Source: Clostridia bacterium (lineage in GTDB: Bacteria > Bacillota > Clostridia > Oscillospirales > CAG-272). Taken from it: a DNA stretch of 64,000 bases. The translations under genes were made by a program, and so were the position numbers. Position 1 is the first letter of the stretch. Each line of letters opens with the position of its first letter. The stretch is taken from positions 62,001 through 126,000 of the forward strand of contig JAFTUC010000029.1 in NCBI GenBank assembly GCA_017466445.1. Reading direction: 5' to 3'. This document shows positions 56,464 to 64,000 of this stretch, one piece after another. The notes under the pieces were generated by a model that searched no databases, was not told the DNA's origin, and saw only the letters and a program-made list of their open reading frames with translations.

Positions 56464-57408
56464 TTACTTTTTCTTTTTAACAACAATAACAATAAACGCA
56501 GCAGATACGGCCACGATAACTACCGCTTCAGCTATGATAACAGCAATAAGCACAGGAACCGTGTCTATGGTCGTTGCCTTTCCGGAATCCTTTTTGTCAT
56601 CGGCAGGCTTCTGGGCATCAGCATCATCCTTGATCTCGTCGTCCTTGACGTCAGTATCAGGGGTCTCGGGAGTTTCAGGAGTCTCGGGAGTTTCAGGGGT
56701 CTCGGGGGTCTCGGGAGTCTCAGGCGCAGGCTCCTCGAACGCATCGACGCCGTTGATCTTCATATCAAGGAAGGTCTGTCCGGCAACGTAATTCTTGCTA
56801 CTGTCAGTAATGATCTTACCGCGGATAGCGATCTGATCGCCCTTTGCGCTATAGGTAGACTCGGCAGCGAGAATATAATCTGCGTTTTCATCCATAGTAT
56901 CCTTGAAATAGGTCTTGAGATATCCGTCTTCAAACTCGAATTTAAAGGTTATCTTTTCTGCAGTTGCGAGCCAATCCTTTCCAAAGACCTCGGCATACGT
57001 AATAAAGGTATGCACCTCTCTGTACTGTCCCATATTCATATCGGTAATAACGACACGCTCTTTCTGCGGCCAGATCATAATGCTATCCGTGGTAGCCTTC
57101 TCTATCTGCTGGTCACCGATCTCGGTCACGTTTTCAAATCCGGTTCCCTGAAGGAAGATACCGGGCATTCCACCCGCCTTGATAACATCCATTCCCATGG
57201 TGATCTCAAAGGTACCCGTCTTTGCGGTACGCTTGAAAACGAATATAGAGGAATGGGTGTGTGACTTAAGTCCGCCTTCAACAACCTCCCACTCGCCGGT
57301 GTAGTTGATGCATCCGCGGAATCCTTCAGCCTCGTCCTCCGCAAACGAAAGGGTGAACATAGAGAGCACCATAATAAGTGACAAAGCAATGGTAACAATC
57401 TTTTTCAT
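56464..57408 (-). CDS. Membrane-anchored surface protein A (one beta domain, PET-repeat linker)
   Basis: The 314-residue protein has a signal peptide (cleavage likely after SFA, residue 23), a single beta-rich domain (about 28-210), a spacer of about seven Pro-Glu-Thr units and an acidic stretch. It ends in a C-terminal transmembrane helix (about 283-310) with four terminal lysines. This is an anchor without LPXTG sortase signal. It is a clear paralogue of the neighbouring protein B: same signal, similar GEWxxVxGG motif, same tail style. I do not recognise the domain; it may be a concanavalin-type carbohydrate-binding fold. Confidence 0.85.
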   Translation of the reverse strand: MKKIVTIALSLIMVLSMFTLSFAEDEAEGFRGCINYTGEWEVVEGGLKSHTHSSIFVFKRTAKTGTFEITMGMDVIKAGGMPGIFLQGTGFENVTEIGDQQIEKATTDSIMIWPQKERVVITDMNMGQYREVHTFITYAEVFGKDWLATAEKITFKFEFEDGYLKTYFKDTMDENADYILAAESTYSAKGDQIAIRGKIITDSSKNYVAGQTFLDMKINGVDAFEEPAPETPETPETPETPETPETPETPDTDVKDDEIKDDADAQKPADDKKDSGKATTIDTVPVLIAVIIAEAVVIVAVSAAFIVIVVKKKK

Positions 57409-57454
57409 TTTAAAATCTCCTTACGTAATTTACGGAATCACTCCGTATGACAAA

Positions 57455-57483
57455 ATTCTACCACAAAAGGAGCCAATTGTCAA
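57455..57483 (-). promoter_or_regulatory. Promoter of surface protein A gene
   Basis: On the minus strand TTGACA (57483-57478), a 17-base spacer and TAGAAT (57460-57455). An ACGGA/TCCGT hairpin lies in the leader before the AAGGAG site. Protein B's promoter and leader have the same design. Confidence 0.85.
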
Positions 57484-57563
57484 CATTTAGAATAAATTCG
57501 AAGAGATTTGGCGTATTCAACAAAGAAGTCGCCTGCTTTCTGTGCAAAGAACACAAAAGACAA

Positions 57564-57597
57564 CGCAAAAAAGAGGACACCTCAAGGTGTCCTCTTT
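57564..57597 (-). terminator. Terminator of surface protein B gene
   Basis: AAAGAGGACACCT and AGGTGTCCTCTTT form a 13-bp stem, followed on the minus strand by TTTTGCG, making a seven-T run with the stem end. Confidence 0.9.
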
Positions 57598-57630
57598 AAT
57601 ACAGTATTTATTATCTCTTAAAAGAATCGC

Positions 57631-59148
57631 TTACGCTTTCTTCTTCTTTACGATAACGATTACTACAGCTGCGATGATAACTACAGCTACTACTGCTACG
57701 ATAATGATGGGAAGTGCAGCGTTTCCGCTCTCTGCCTTCTTATCGTCGTCCTTTGCACCGTCGTCCTTAGCGTCAGCATCGGGGGTCTCGGGAGTCTCGG
57801 GAGTTTCGGGGGTCTCGGGAGTCTCGGGAGTTTCGGGAGTCTCGGGAGTCTCTTCAACAGGAGTGAAGTCGATTGCCTTGCCGTTTACCTTAACGTTGGT
57901 GAACTCGAAGCCGTCAAATCCACGGAGAACGATCTGAGTTCCGTCGGGAAGAGTCTCGCCATCAGGGTAGGTGTAGGTGTTGAGAGGCATTCCGTCTACA
58001 GAAACGGTAAGCTTATCTTCATCAACAACAATCTTAACGTCAACGTGTCCGTCATCTGCTGCTGCAAACTGGTCAGCGAAGTTACCCTGAGAAAGAGTAG
58101 TTCCATTAGCGTAAATACCGTTATACATGTTGTTAACGTTTATTGCGGTGGAGTTGTGCCAAATCATCCAGAAGCCGATACCTGCAGGAGAATTTTCGTT
58201 AGCCTCGTAGTCGGTATGGAAAGGAGTTTCACCGAGCATCTTAACCTTGTCAAATTCTTTTCCTGCAAGGAAGATACCGCCCATTCTACCGGAACCGATA
58301 GCGTCAACGTTAAGGGTGTACTGAATGGTGTTCTTACCATCCTTCATAGCTTCGTCGAGAAGGAAGATAGAGTGATCCTGGCTAGCTCTTACGCCGCCTT
58401 CAACGAGTGCCCAGTTACCGGTCTTAACGGTACCGCCACCGAACTTTTCGGATGCGCCCGGGAAGAATGCGTCAACGCCGTCCATCTTCATATTGAGGAA
58501 GGACTGAGCTGCGGTAACCTTTCCGTCAGCGTCTACAACAGACTGACCGCGGAGAGCGATCTGTTCGCCTCTTGCACTGTAGGTAGACTCAGCTGCAAGT
58601 ACATAATCCTTCTTGCCGTCGATATCCTTGAAGTAGGTCTTGAGGTTGCCTTCGCCGTCATACTCGAACTTAACGCCGAGCTTCGTAGCCTTTTCGGCCC
58701 AACCTGCGCCAAGAACTTCATCATACTTGGGCTGAGTGTGCTTACCTGCATCGGGATTGGGATACTTTCCCTTATCCATATCGGTGATGTTGAGGTGAGC
58801 GGGCATGAACCAACACATAACAGAGTCGGAGGTAGCATTCTCGATGTTAGGATTTCCGAGAGCCTTTACGTTCTCAAATCCGGTTCCCGAGAGGAATACC
58901 GCAGGCTGCTTGTTAGCCTTGATAACAGTCATATCGAGAACGATCTCGAAGATTCCTGCCTTAGAGGTACGCTCGAAAACGAGACAAGACTGGGGAGTGA
59001 GGGACTGAATACCGCCCTGAACGAGCTTCCATTCGCCGGTGTAGTTAGCAACACCCGTGAAGGTTGCCTTCTCGCCTTCAGCAAACGAAAGGGTGAACAT
59101 AGAGAGTGCCATAGTAAGCACCAGTATTAAAGTGATGATCTTTTTCAT
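57631..59148 (-). CDS. Membrane-anchored surface protein B (two beta domains, PET-repeat linker)
   Basis: The 505-residue protein has a signal peptide like that of protein A (cleavage after SFA, residue 23) and two related beta-rich domains: about 27-215 starting NYTGEWKLVQGG and about 225-425 starting GNWALVEGG. A linker of about eight Pro-Glu-Thr units plus acidic residues follows. It ends in a C-terminal transmembrane helix (about 476-500) with terminal lysines. The ATG after GGAAGGAG, 19 codons inside a longer frame, is the start. The domains show no catalytic motif; binding of wall or host glycans is possible. It lies upstream of paralogue A in the same orientation, with separate promoters. 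Confidence 0.85.
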   Translation of the reverse strand: MKKIITLILVLTMALSMFTLSFAEGEKATFTGVANYTGEWKLVQGGIQSLTPQSCLVFERTSKAGIFEIVLDMTVIKANKQPAVFLSGTGFENVKALGNPNIENATSDSVMCWFMPAHLNITDMDKGKYPNPDAGKHTQPKYDEVLGAGWAEKATKLGVKFEYDGEGNLKTYFKDIDGKKDYVLAAESTYSARGEQIALRGQSVVDADGKVTAAQSFLNMKMDGVDAFFPGASEKFGGGTVKTGNWALVEGGVRASQDHSIFLLDEAMKDGKNTIQYTLNVDAIGSGRMGGIFLAGKEFDKVKMLGETPFHTDYEANENSPAGIGFWMIWHNSTAINVNNMYNGIYANGTTLSQGNFADQFAAADDGHVDVKIVVDEDKLTVSVDGMPLNTYTYPDGETLPDGTQIVLRGFDGFEFTNVKVNGKAIDFTPVEETPETPETPETPETPETPETPETPDADAKDDGAKDDDKKAESGNAALPIIIVAVVAVVIIAAVVIVIVKKKKA

Positions 59149-59195
59149 TTGAAAAAATCTCCTTCCTAAATTTACGGACTTATCCGTCTGCAGGT

Positions 59196-59224
59196 ATTCT
59201 ATCACAAACTTAAGAGTTTGTCAA
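59196..59224 (-). promoter_or_regulatory. Promoter of surface protein B gene
   Basis: On the minus strand TTGACA (59224-59219), a 17-base spacer and TAGAAT (59201-59196). The leader contains an ACGGA/TCCGT hairpin followed by TAAATTTAGGAAGGAG, clearly related to the leader of gene A. Confidence 0.88.
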
Positions 59225-59387
59225 CAATTTAGACAAAATTATATAAATTCGGTCAATTAAACAATATTGAGAGCCTCAGATTGTGCAAAATGCACAACTA
59301 ATTTTATTAAGAGCGTGCAAATTCTTTTTCCATTATATGCAAGCATTGCGAAAAAGTACCACAAAAGCAGTTTTTTATACAGAGTTT

Positions 59388-59894
59388 TCAGCTTTTTTCG
59401 ATATCATCTCTTATATTTTTCTGAATTTCTTCAAGCTTATGAAAGGGGACGAGTCCGCTCTTTCTCGGAAAGACCGAGCGAGACGCAACGTGGACTATCG
59501 CAACAGCTATTGCTATCGCTCCCGCTATGAAAAGCGTATTCGTAGCCTTAAGAGTAAAGGTGTTATAATCATTCTGCACAAGAGCGAGCATACTGTTATA
59601 AAGTCCGAGTCCGGGTACGAGCGGGATGATACCCGGAAATATGAATATGGTAGACGGCTTTTTATAGATCCGTGCGCAGATCTCGGATGCAACCGCAACT
59701 GCGATCGCCGCTACAAAATAGGAGAGGATCTCTCTTTTTGAATTCACAAAGACTATCCTGTATATCACGTACGCGACGGCTCCTATAAACGAAGAGGCGA
59801 GCGCCGTGCTTTTCGGAGAGTTTATCAGAACGGTAAACGCCGCCACCGCTCCGAAGCAGAGGAAAAATTCTATGAAATATCTGTAGATCGGCAT
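59388..59894 (-). CDS. Threonine/serine exporter family, small subunit (ThrE C-terminal/YjjB-like)
   Basis: The 168-residue membrane protein has about four to five transmembrane helices and the signature FPGIIPLVPGLGLYNSM of the DUF3815/YjjB half of ThrE transporters. Together with the upstream gene it makes a split ThrE-type exporter, likely for threonine, serine or dicarboxylates. The two genes overlap by one base. Confidence 0.9.
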   Translation of the reverse strand: MPIYRYFIEFFLCFGAVAAFTVLINSPKSTALASSFIGAVAYVIYRIVFVNSKREILSYFVAAIAVAVASEICARIYKKPSTIFIFPGIIPLVPGLGLYNSMLALVQNDYNTFTLKATNTLFIAGAIAIAVAIVHVASRSVFPRKSGLVPFHKLEEIQKNIRDDIEKS

Positions 59895-60661
59895 CAGAGG
59901 ACACCTCCCATCGAGATATAGGCGCTGAGCACGATACCGACGCCCGACGCTATCGCGATAGCGACGAGCAGAGACTCGACTATCCGTGTAGTTCCTGCCA
60001 TAAGATCGCCCGTTACGGTATCTCGTATAGCGCCCGTCAGCATAAGTCCCGGAAGGATCGGCATCGTCGCTCCCGTTATTATACTGCCGATATTCCCCAT
60101 CTTAAACAGAAAGACAGAAAAGGTCGCCACTATCGCTATAACGCACCCGCCTATAAAGCTTACCGCGAAATTATATATATTGGTATATTTCAGTGAGACC
60201 GACACCGCCTTCACGGCAAAGCCAGCCACAAAGGCGACCGCCGCGTCAAACGCGTTTCCTCCGAACAGAAGTGCAAAAAACATAGCCGCAAGCGCGGAGG
60301 CGAGAAGTCCGAGCAGATTATGGGTGCTCTTTTTCTCGGAAAGCTCGGTAAGCTCGGCATGTGCCGTCTCGAGAGTAATATCTCCCTTAATAAAATTACG
60401 CACGATACTGTTCGTGCCGTCAAGGCGGACAAGATCGGTCCCGCGCTTCGTTATACGCTTAAGAGCGCTACTCGTTTTCGAGTCCTTTTTTACGGTTATA
60501 AGGACACCCGTCGCAAATGCGATCGCAGACGCGCTATCGCACCCTCCCGCAAGGCAGAGGTTGACCGCGGTCTCCTCCGCTCTGAAGGTCTCGCCGCCGT
60601 TTTCGAGTATCATCGATCCCGCAAGAAGTGCGGTATCCACAACAAGAGAATCGGTATCCAC
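59894..60661 (-). CDS. Threonine/serine exporter family, large subunit (ThrE N-terminal/YjjP-like)
   Basis: The 255-residue protein starts with a cytoplasmic segment containing LENGGETFRAEETA, typical of DUF1212/YjjP, followed by about five transmembrane helices with MPILPGLMLTGAIRDTVTGD, the counterpart of the pore motif in the partner. It is the first gene of the pair. Split ThrE genes are common in Bacillota. The transported substrate is inferred from the family. The 60662-60856 gap shows nothing recognisable. Confidence 0.9.
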   Translation of the reverse strand: MDTDSLVVDTALLAGSMILENGGETFRAEETAVNLCLAGGCDSASAIAFATGVLITVKKDSKTSSALKRITKRGTDLVRLDGTNSIVRNFIKGDITLETAHAELTELSEKKSTHNLLGLLASALAAMFFALLFGGNAFDAAVAFVAGFAVKAVSVSLKYTNIYNFAVSFIGGCVIAIVATFSVFLFKMGNIGSIITGATMPILPGLMLTGAIRDTVTGDLMAGTTRIVESLLVAIAIASGVGIVLSAYISMGGVL

Positions 60662-60856
60662 GAATAATTCCTTTCATGATAAATTTATTTACAAGGCATT
60701 ATACGATATTTTCCTCCAAAAGTAAATAGTTTATTTAAAAAAAGCAAGATAATACACCAAAGCAGCAATAAAGTCTATAAAAATCGGGGCGTGTGAGCGT
60801 CTTTGCATTTTTCTTCATTTAATATTTATATTTTTAATATTTTTTCGCGCGTAAAC

Positions 60857-60885
60857 TTGACAAAACAGAAGAAATGATGTATTAT
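60857..60885 (+). promoter_or_regulatory. Promoter of yicC-remA-rpoZ
   Basis: A consensus TTGACA (60857-60862), a 17-base spacer and TATTAT (60880-60885). A GCGGT/ACCGC stem lies in the short leader. An ATG at 60890 lies at the transcription start and is not the gene start. Confidence 0.88.
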
Positions 60886-60937
60886 AAATATGTATGCGGT
60901 CTTACCGCAAAAAGTTTTATCGAAAGAGACGTACGTT

Positions 60938-61822
60938 ATGGCAAAAAGCATGACCGCTTACGGCAGAGCTGTCGGAAGCACTCAAAGCAAGAACATCACG
61001 GTCGAGATAAAGAGCGTAAACAGCAGATATTTCGATCCGCAGATAAAGATCTCGCGCGCGTTTTCCTATCTTGAGGAGAAGGTCAAGAATTTTATTCAGA
61101 GCCACATATCAAGAGGAAAGGTCGACGTCTGGGTCGGCGTTGAGATAACAGAAAACGAATGCGTCGGAATCTCGCTCGACAAGGCGTACGCAAAGGCATA
61201 CGTCGATGCTCTGCGCGAGCTTCGCGACGAGTTCTCACTCAGCGATGACATCTCGGTAATGAGAGTGGCTCAGAACAGAGACATATTCGTATTTACCTCC
61301 TCCGAGCAGGACGAGGAGCAGGCGTGGAGCGAGATCCTTCCCTTCCTTGAAGGTGCAATGGAGATATTCATAAAAGCACGCGAGTCGGAGGGCGCAAAGC
61401 TGATATCCGACATCTCCGAGAAGAAGGATCACATAGCCGAGCTTGCCGCCGAGGTCGGACGTTTGAGCGCAGGCGCGACCTCAGCCTATCGCGACAAGCT
61501 TGAAGCGCGAATAAAGGCTTTCCTCGAGGATCACACTATAACCATCGACGAGTCGAGGATACTTACCGAGTGCGCGATATTTGCCGACAAGGTGGCAGTT
61601 GACGAGGAGCTCGTAAGGCTCTCGAGCCATTTCGCCGCGTTTGACGACATCCTGAAATCCGATCAGCCGATCGGAAAGCGTCTCGACTTCCTCATTCAGG
61701 AAATGAACAGAGAGACGAACACAATAGGATCGAAATGCAGTGACGCAAGGATCGCTCACATCGTAGTCGAGATGAAGAACGAGCTTGAAAAGATCCGCGA
61801 GCAGATACAGAACATCGAATAA
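60938..61822 (+). CDS. YicC/YloC-family endoribonuclease
   Basis: The 294-residue protein begins [13 protein letters not shown], the family hallmark, has [19 protein letters not shown] and ends with [40 protein letters not shown]. YicC-type enzymes cleave RNA and take part in RNA turnover. I start at the ATG that matches this N-terminus, after the promoter; the ribosome binding site is weak. It heads the yicC-remA-rpoZ-priA group. Confidence 0.94.
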   Translation: MAKSMTAYGRAVGSTQSKNITVEIKSVNSRYFDPQIKISRAFSYLEEKVKNFIQSHISRGKVDVWVGVEITENECVGISLDKAYAKAYVDALRELRDEFSLSDDISVMRVAQNRDIFVFTSSEQDEEQAWSEILPFLEGAMEIFIKARESEGAKLISDISEKKDHIAELAAEVGRLSAGATSAYRDKLEARIKAFLEDHTITIDESRILTECAIFADKVAVDEELVRLSSHFAAFDDILKSDQPIGKRLDFLIQEMNRETNTIGSKCSDARIAHIVVEMKNELEKIREQIQNIE

Positions 61823-61832
61823 GGAGTCATAT

Positions 61833-62096
61833 ATGACACTTCTTAACATCGGATTTGGAAATATGGTGGCGGCCGAGCGCATAATATCGATAGTCTCTCC
61901 CGATGCTGCTCCCGTCAAGCGTCTCGTTCAGGACGCAAGGGACTCGGGTATGGTCATCGACGCATCCTGCGGAAAGAAGACCCTTTCGGTCATCGTTTGC
62001 GACAGCAGGCACGTAGTGCTCTCCTCGCTTCCGACAGAATCCCTCGTATCAAGGCTCGACTCGCTCCTGTCTCAGGAAAATGAAGCACAGCAGTAA
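61833..62096 (+). CDS. remA: Extracellular matrix regulator RemA (DUF370)
   Basis: The 87-residue protein has the conserved [20 protein letters not shown], then [16 protein letters not shown] and [15 protein letters not shown]. In Bacillus it is a ring-forming DNA-binding activator of matrix and osmoprotection genes. It starts 10 bases after yicC with an AAGGAG site. A longer frame inside yicC is rejected. Confidence 0.96.
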   Translation: MTLLNIGFGNMVAAERIISIVSPDAAPVKRLVQDARDSGMVIDASCGKKTLSVIVCDSRHVVLSSLPTESLVSRLDSLLSQENEAQQ

Positions 62097-62143
62097 AAAC
62101 AGTACAAAACTTTTACCATAATTATCATAAGGAGAATATCAAA

Positions 62144-62452
62144 ATGTTAATTCAACCCTCTATCGTAGATCTTACCAAGGATCAATACAACGCGTACACC
62201 ATCGTTATCGCTGCCGCAAAGGGCGCAAGAATGGTTACCGACGAATACGTGGCTCAGAGAGAGCGCGCTGACAAGATGATCGCAAGCAAGGAGACCGACA
62301 AGCCCCTTTGCGCGCTTATCGAGAGCGAATACCGTGACGAGAAGTCTGTAAAGGTCGCAGTAAGACGTCTTCACGAGGGCGATTACCGCATAACCAACGC
62401 ACCCAATCTTGACGGAACTCTCGTTGAGGAAAATGAGAAAAGCGAGAGCTAA
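62144..62452 (+). CDS. rpoZ: RNA polymerase omega subunit
   Basis: The 102-residue protein matches omega: the N-terminal MLIQPSIVDLTKDQYNAYTI, IVIAAAKGARM (the RARM-like helix) and DKPLCALIESEYRDEKSVKV. It aids RNA polymerase assembly. In most Bacillota gmk lies between remA and rpoZ, but here it is missing. Confidence 0.9.
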   Translation: MLIQPSIVDLTKDQYNAYTIVIAAAKGARMVTDEYVAQRERADKMIASKETDKPLCALIESEYRDEKSVKVAVRRLHEGDYRITNAPNLDGTLVEENEKSES

Positions 62453-62471
62453 GCGTCGACAACTGAAAATT

Positions 62472-62508
62472 CGGCGAATGAATTTAAAGGATTTATTCGC
62501 CTTTTTTA
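62472..62508 (+). terminator. Terminator between rpoZ and priA
   Basis: GGCGAATGAAT and ATTTATTCGCC form an imperfect 11-bp stem followed by six T, ending the yicC-remA-rpoZ transcript at least partly before priA. Confidence 0.85.
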
Positions 62509-62548
62509 TCCTTTGATCTACAAAAAACGGGAAAGGAGAGCACGGAGC

Positions 62549-64000
62549 ATGCCGTACAGAATAATCGGGGTCCACGTTCTGCAGATCCCATATCACGCAG
62601 ACAGAGAATACGAATATTTTCTTCCGTCGGAGTTTGACAAGGACACCGCGCCCGGCTCTCTCGTCATCGTACCGTTCGGCGGCGGAAACAAGAAGGTAAA
62701 CGCTCTCGTCGTTTCGCTTCGCACGGGCGAGGACGTATCTCTGTTCAAGCCCGCGCTTTCAAGGCTTTCGGGAATATCGCTAACAAGGGATCAGATCGAT
62801 CTGTGCTTCTATCTTAAGGAGCATCTCTTCTGCTCGGTGGGTGACGCGGTCCGCGCGATGATACCGTCCTCGGCATTTTCAAGGATACACGAGATATACA
62901 GGGCTCTGCCCGAGGCTGACGGACGTCCCGAGCTTAGTCAGAAGGCCCTCGTCGTATGGGACAGCATACGTCAGTCGGCAAACGGAATCAGTGTAGAAAG
63001 TCTTATCTTGCGATTCGGAAAAGAGGTAGTCTCGGTGCTTCCGAGGCTTATCGAACACTCGTACGTTGAAAAGATAACCGAGATACGCGACGGAATGCGC
63101 AAAAAGGAGCTCGAAACGGTGCATCTTAAGCTTTCAGCCGAGGAGACCGAAAGATACGTATCGGGTGACAAAAAGATCAGGGGCTCAAAGCGTATACTGA
63201 TACTTTCATATCTAATAGAAAACGGATCATGCCGTGCGGACGAGCTTTGCGAGCGCATCGGTGTGACGAAAAAGCAGATCCTGTCGCTGCTTGAATCGGG
63301 ACTTATCGAGATCGAAAAGCAGGAGATCTTCAGAAGTCCTTACGCTATCGGAATAGATGGCGAGCGCACGTCCGAGCTTTCCGAGCATCAGCGTGCGGCA
63401 TTTGAGAAGATAAGCGAGCTTATAGACTCGGGCGAAGCCAAGGCCGCCCTGCTTCACGGAATAACGGGAAGCGGAAAAACTCACGTTATAAAAGCGGCGA
63501 TTGACAGGGTCATATCGGTCGGTCGCAAGGTCATAATCCTTGTGCCCGAGATAGCGCTCACTCCACAGACGGTCAGCACCTTCTGCTCGTTTTACGGAGA
63601 CAAGGTAGCCGTATGGCACTCGGGTCTCTCGGCAGGAGAAAAGTACGACGCATGGCGCAGAATGGCGTCCGGTCAGGCCGAGATCTGTATCGGAACAAGA
63701 TCTGCGGTCTTCGCTCCCTTTTCCGATCTCGGAATGATAGTCATCGACGAGGAGCACGAGCACACATACAAATCGGAGCAGTCTCCGAAATATCACGCCC
63801 GCGACGTCGCGAGATTCAGATGTGCACAAAGCAAGGCTCTTATGCTCCTTTCCTCCGCGACTCCCTCGGTCGAGAGCTACTACAAGGCAAAGCTCGGAAA
63901 TTATTCTCTTATAGAGCTTACCGAGCGCTACAACAGTGCAAAGCTTCCCGACACGGTCATCTGCGACCTGCGTGCGGATGCGGAAAACGGAAATCTTTCA
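62549..64000 (+). CDS. priA: Primosomal protein N' (PriA helicase), N-terminal part
   Basis: The gene runs off the right edge with 484 codons present. The product starts PYRIIGVHVLQIPYHADREY and has the DNA-binding 3'-end domain followed by the helicase core with Walker A GITGSGKTHV, the DEEH box VIDEEHEHTYKSEQ and LSSATPSVESY. PriA restarts replication at stalled forks. The zinc-finger region lies beyond the window. AAAGGAGAG precedes the ATG. Confidence 0.96.
   Translation, partial: MPYRIIGVHVLQIPYHADREYEYFLPSEFDKDTAPGSLVIVPFGGGNKKVNALVVSLRTGEDVSLFKPALSRLSGISLTRDQIDLCFYLKEHLFCSVGDAVRAMIPSSAFSRIHEIYRALPEADGRPELSQKALVVWDSIRQSANGISVESLILRFGKEVVSVLPRLIEHSYVEKITEIRDGMRKKELETVHLKLSAEETERYVSGDKKIRGSKRILILSYLIENGSCRADELCERIGVTKKQILSLLESGLIEIEKQEIFRSPYAIGIDGERTSELSEHQRAAFEKISELIDSGEAKAALLHGITGSGKTHVIKAAIDRVISVGRKVIILVPEIALTPQTVSTFCSFYGDKVAVWHSGLSAGEKYDAWRRMASGQAEICIGTRSAVFAPFSDLGMIVIDEEHEHTYKSEQSPKYHARDVARFRCAQSKALMLLSSATPSVESYYKAKLGNYSLIELTERYNSAKLPDTVICDLRADAENGNLS

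Noticed and set aside
57781-57858. The 9-bp PET-repeat tract as an independent DNA repeat element
   Set aside because: The tract is simply the codons of the Pro-Glu-Thr spacer in a real gene. The same holds for the tract at 56661-56720.

Overview
The window is a gene-dense, roughly 45-50% GC stretch of a Gram-positive bacterium of the class Clostridia (Bacillota). Its gut-type carbohydrate genes suggest an uncultured intestinal lineage, but species and genus cannot be read from the sequence. Evidence for Clostridia: an hrcA-grpE-dnaK-dnaJ operon with a perfect CIRCE operator, the holB-ricT-trmN6-rsmI group, RemA, an SpoVT/AbrB-type regulator, zinc-type S14, PASTA kinase with PP2C phosphatase, sigma-A promoters with 17-bp spacers, and strong AAGGAGG ribosome binding sites.

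Layout. 1-3.9 kb (minus): heat-shock operon. 4.3-6.5 kb (plus): ECF sigma factor translationally coupled to a one-pass membrane protein with a poly-acidic linker. 6.5-8.3 kb: glycine riboswitch and an AGCS amino-acid:sodium symporter. 8.3-12.2 kb (minus): MBL-fold hydrolase, a tandem 145-bp repeat, tmRNA, smpB and a prenyltransferase-like toroid protein. 12.3-16.7 kb (minus): rsmI, trmN6, ferredoxin, ricT, holB. 17-21.7 kb: a membrane-anchored protein, an LTA-synthase-like enzyme, a Gfo/Idh oxidoreductase and a very small Cys/acid-rich membrane protein. 22-28.9 kb (plus): rlmN, PP2C phosphatase, PASTA kinase, lepA, hemW. 28.9-33.8 kb (minus): an apparent four-gene unit murI, GH43 lipoprotein, nitroreductase, WG-repeat lipoprotein. 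33.8-36.3 kb: a broken XRE regulator, a long inverted repeat, nagA and a DUF421 membrane protein. 36.3-52.3 kb (minus): the complete S10-spc-alpha ribosomal supercluster from rpsJ to rplQ, including secY, adk, map, infA and rpoA. 52.5-56.4 kb: AbrB-type regulator, then an AraC regulator divergent from a GH2 glycosidase. 56.4-59.2 kb (minus): two paralogous surface proteins with PET-repeat linkers. 59.4-60.7 kb (minus): split threonine/serine exporter. 60.9-64 kb (plus): yicC, remA, rpoZ and the start of priA.

Most of the window is core machinery: protein folding, ribosome rescue, ribosome synthesis and modification, replication and wall precursors. The accessory part deals with the cell surface and glycans (GH43, GH2, nagA, LtaS-like protein, PET-linker proteins). 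The least expected signals are a tandem 145-bp module behind the tmRNA gene whose edge resembles the tmRNA T-arm, an infA gene that appears to start with CUG, a DUF421 gene whose best start is AUA, a small membrane protein with alternating cysteine and acidic residues, and the twin surface proteins with conserved promoters and leaders.
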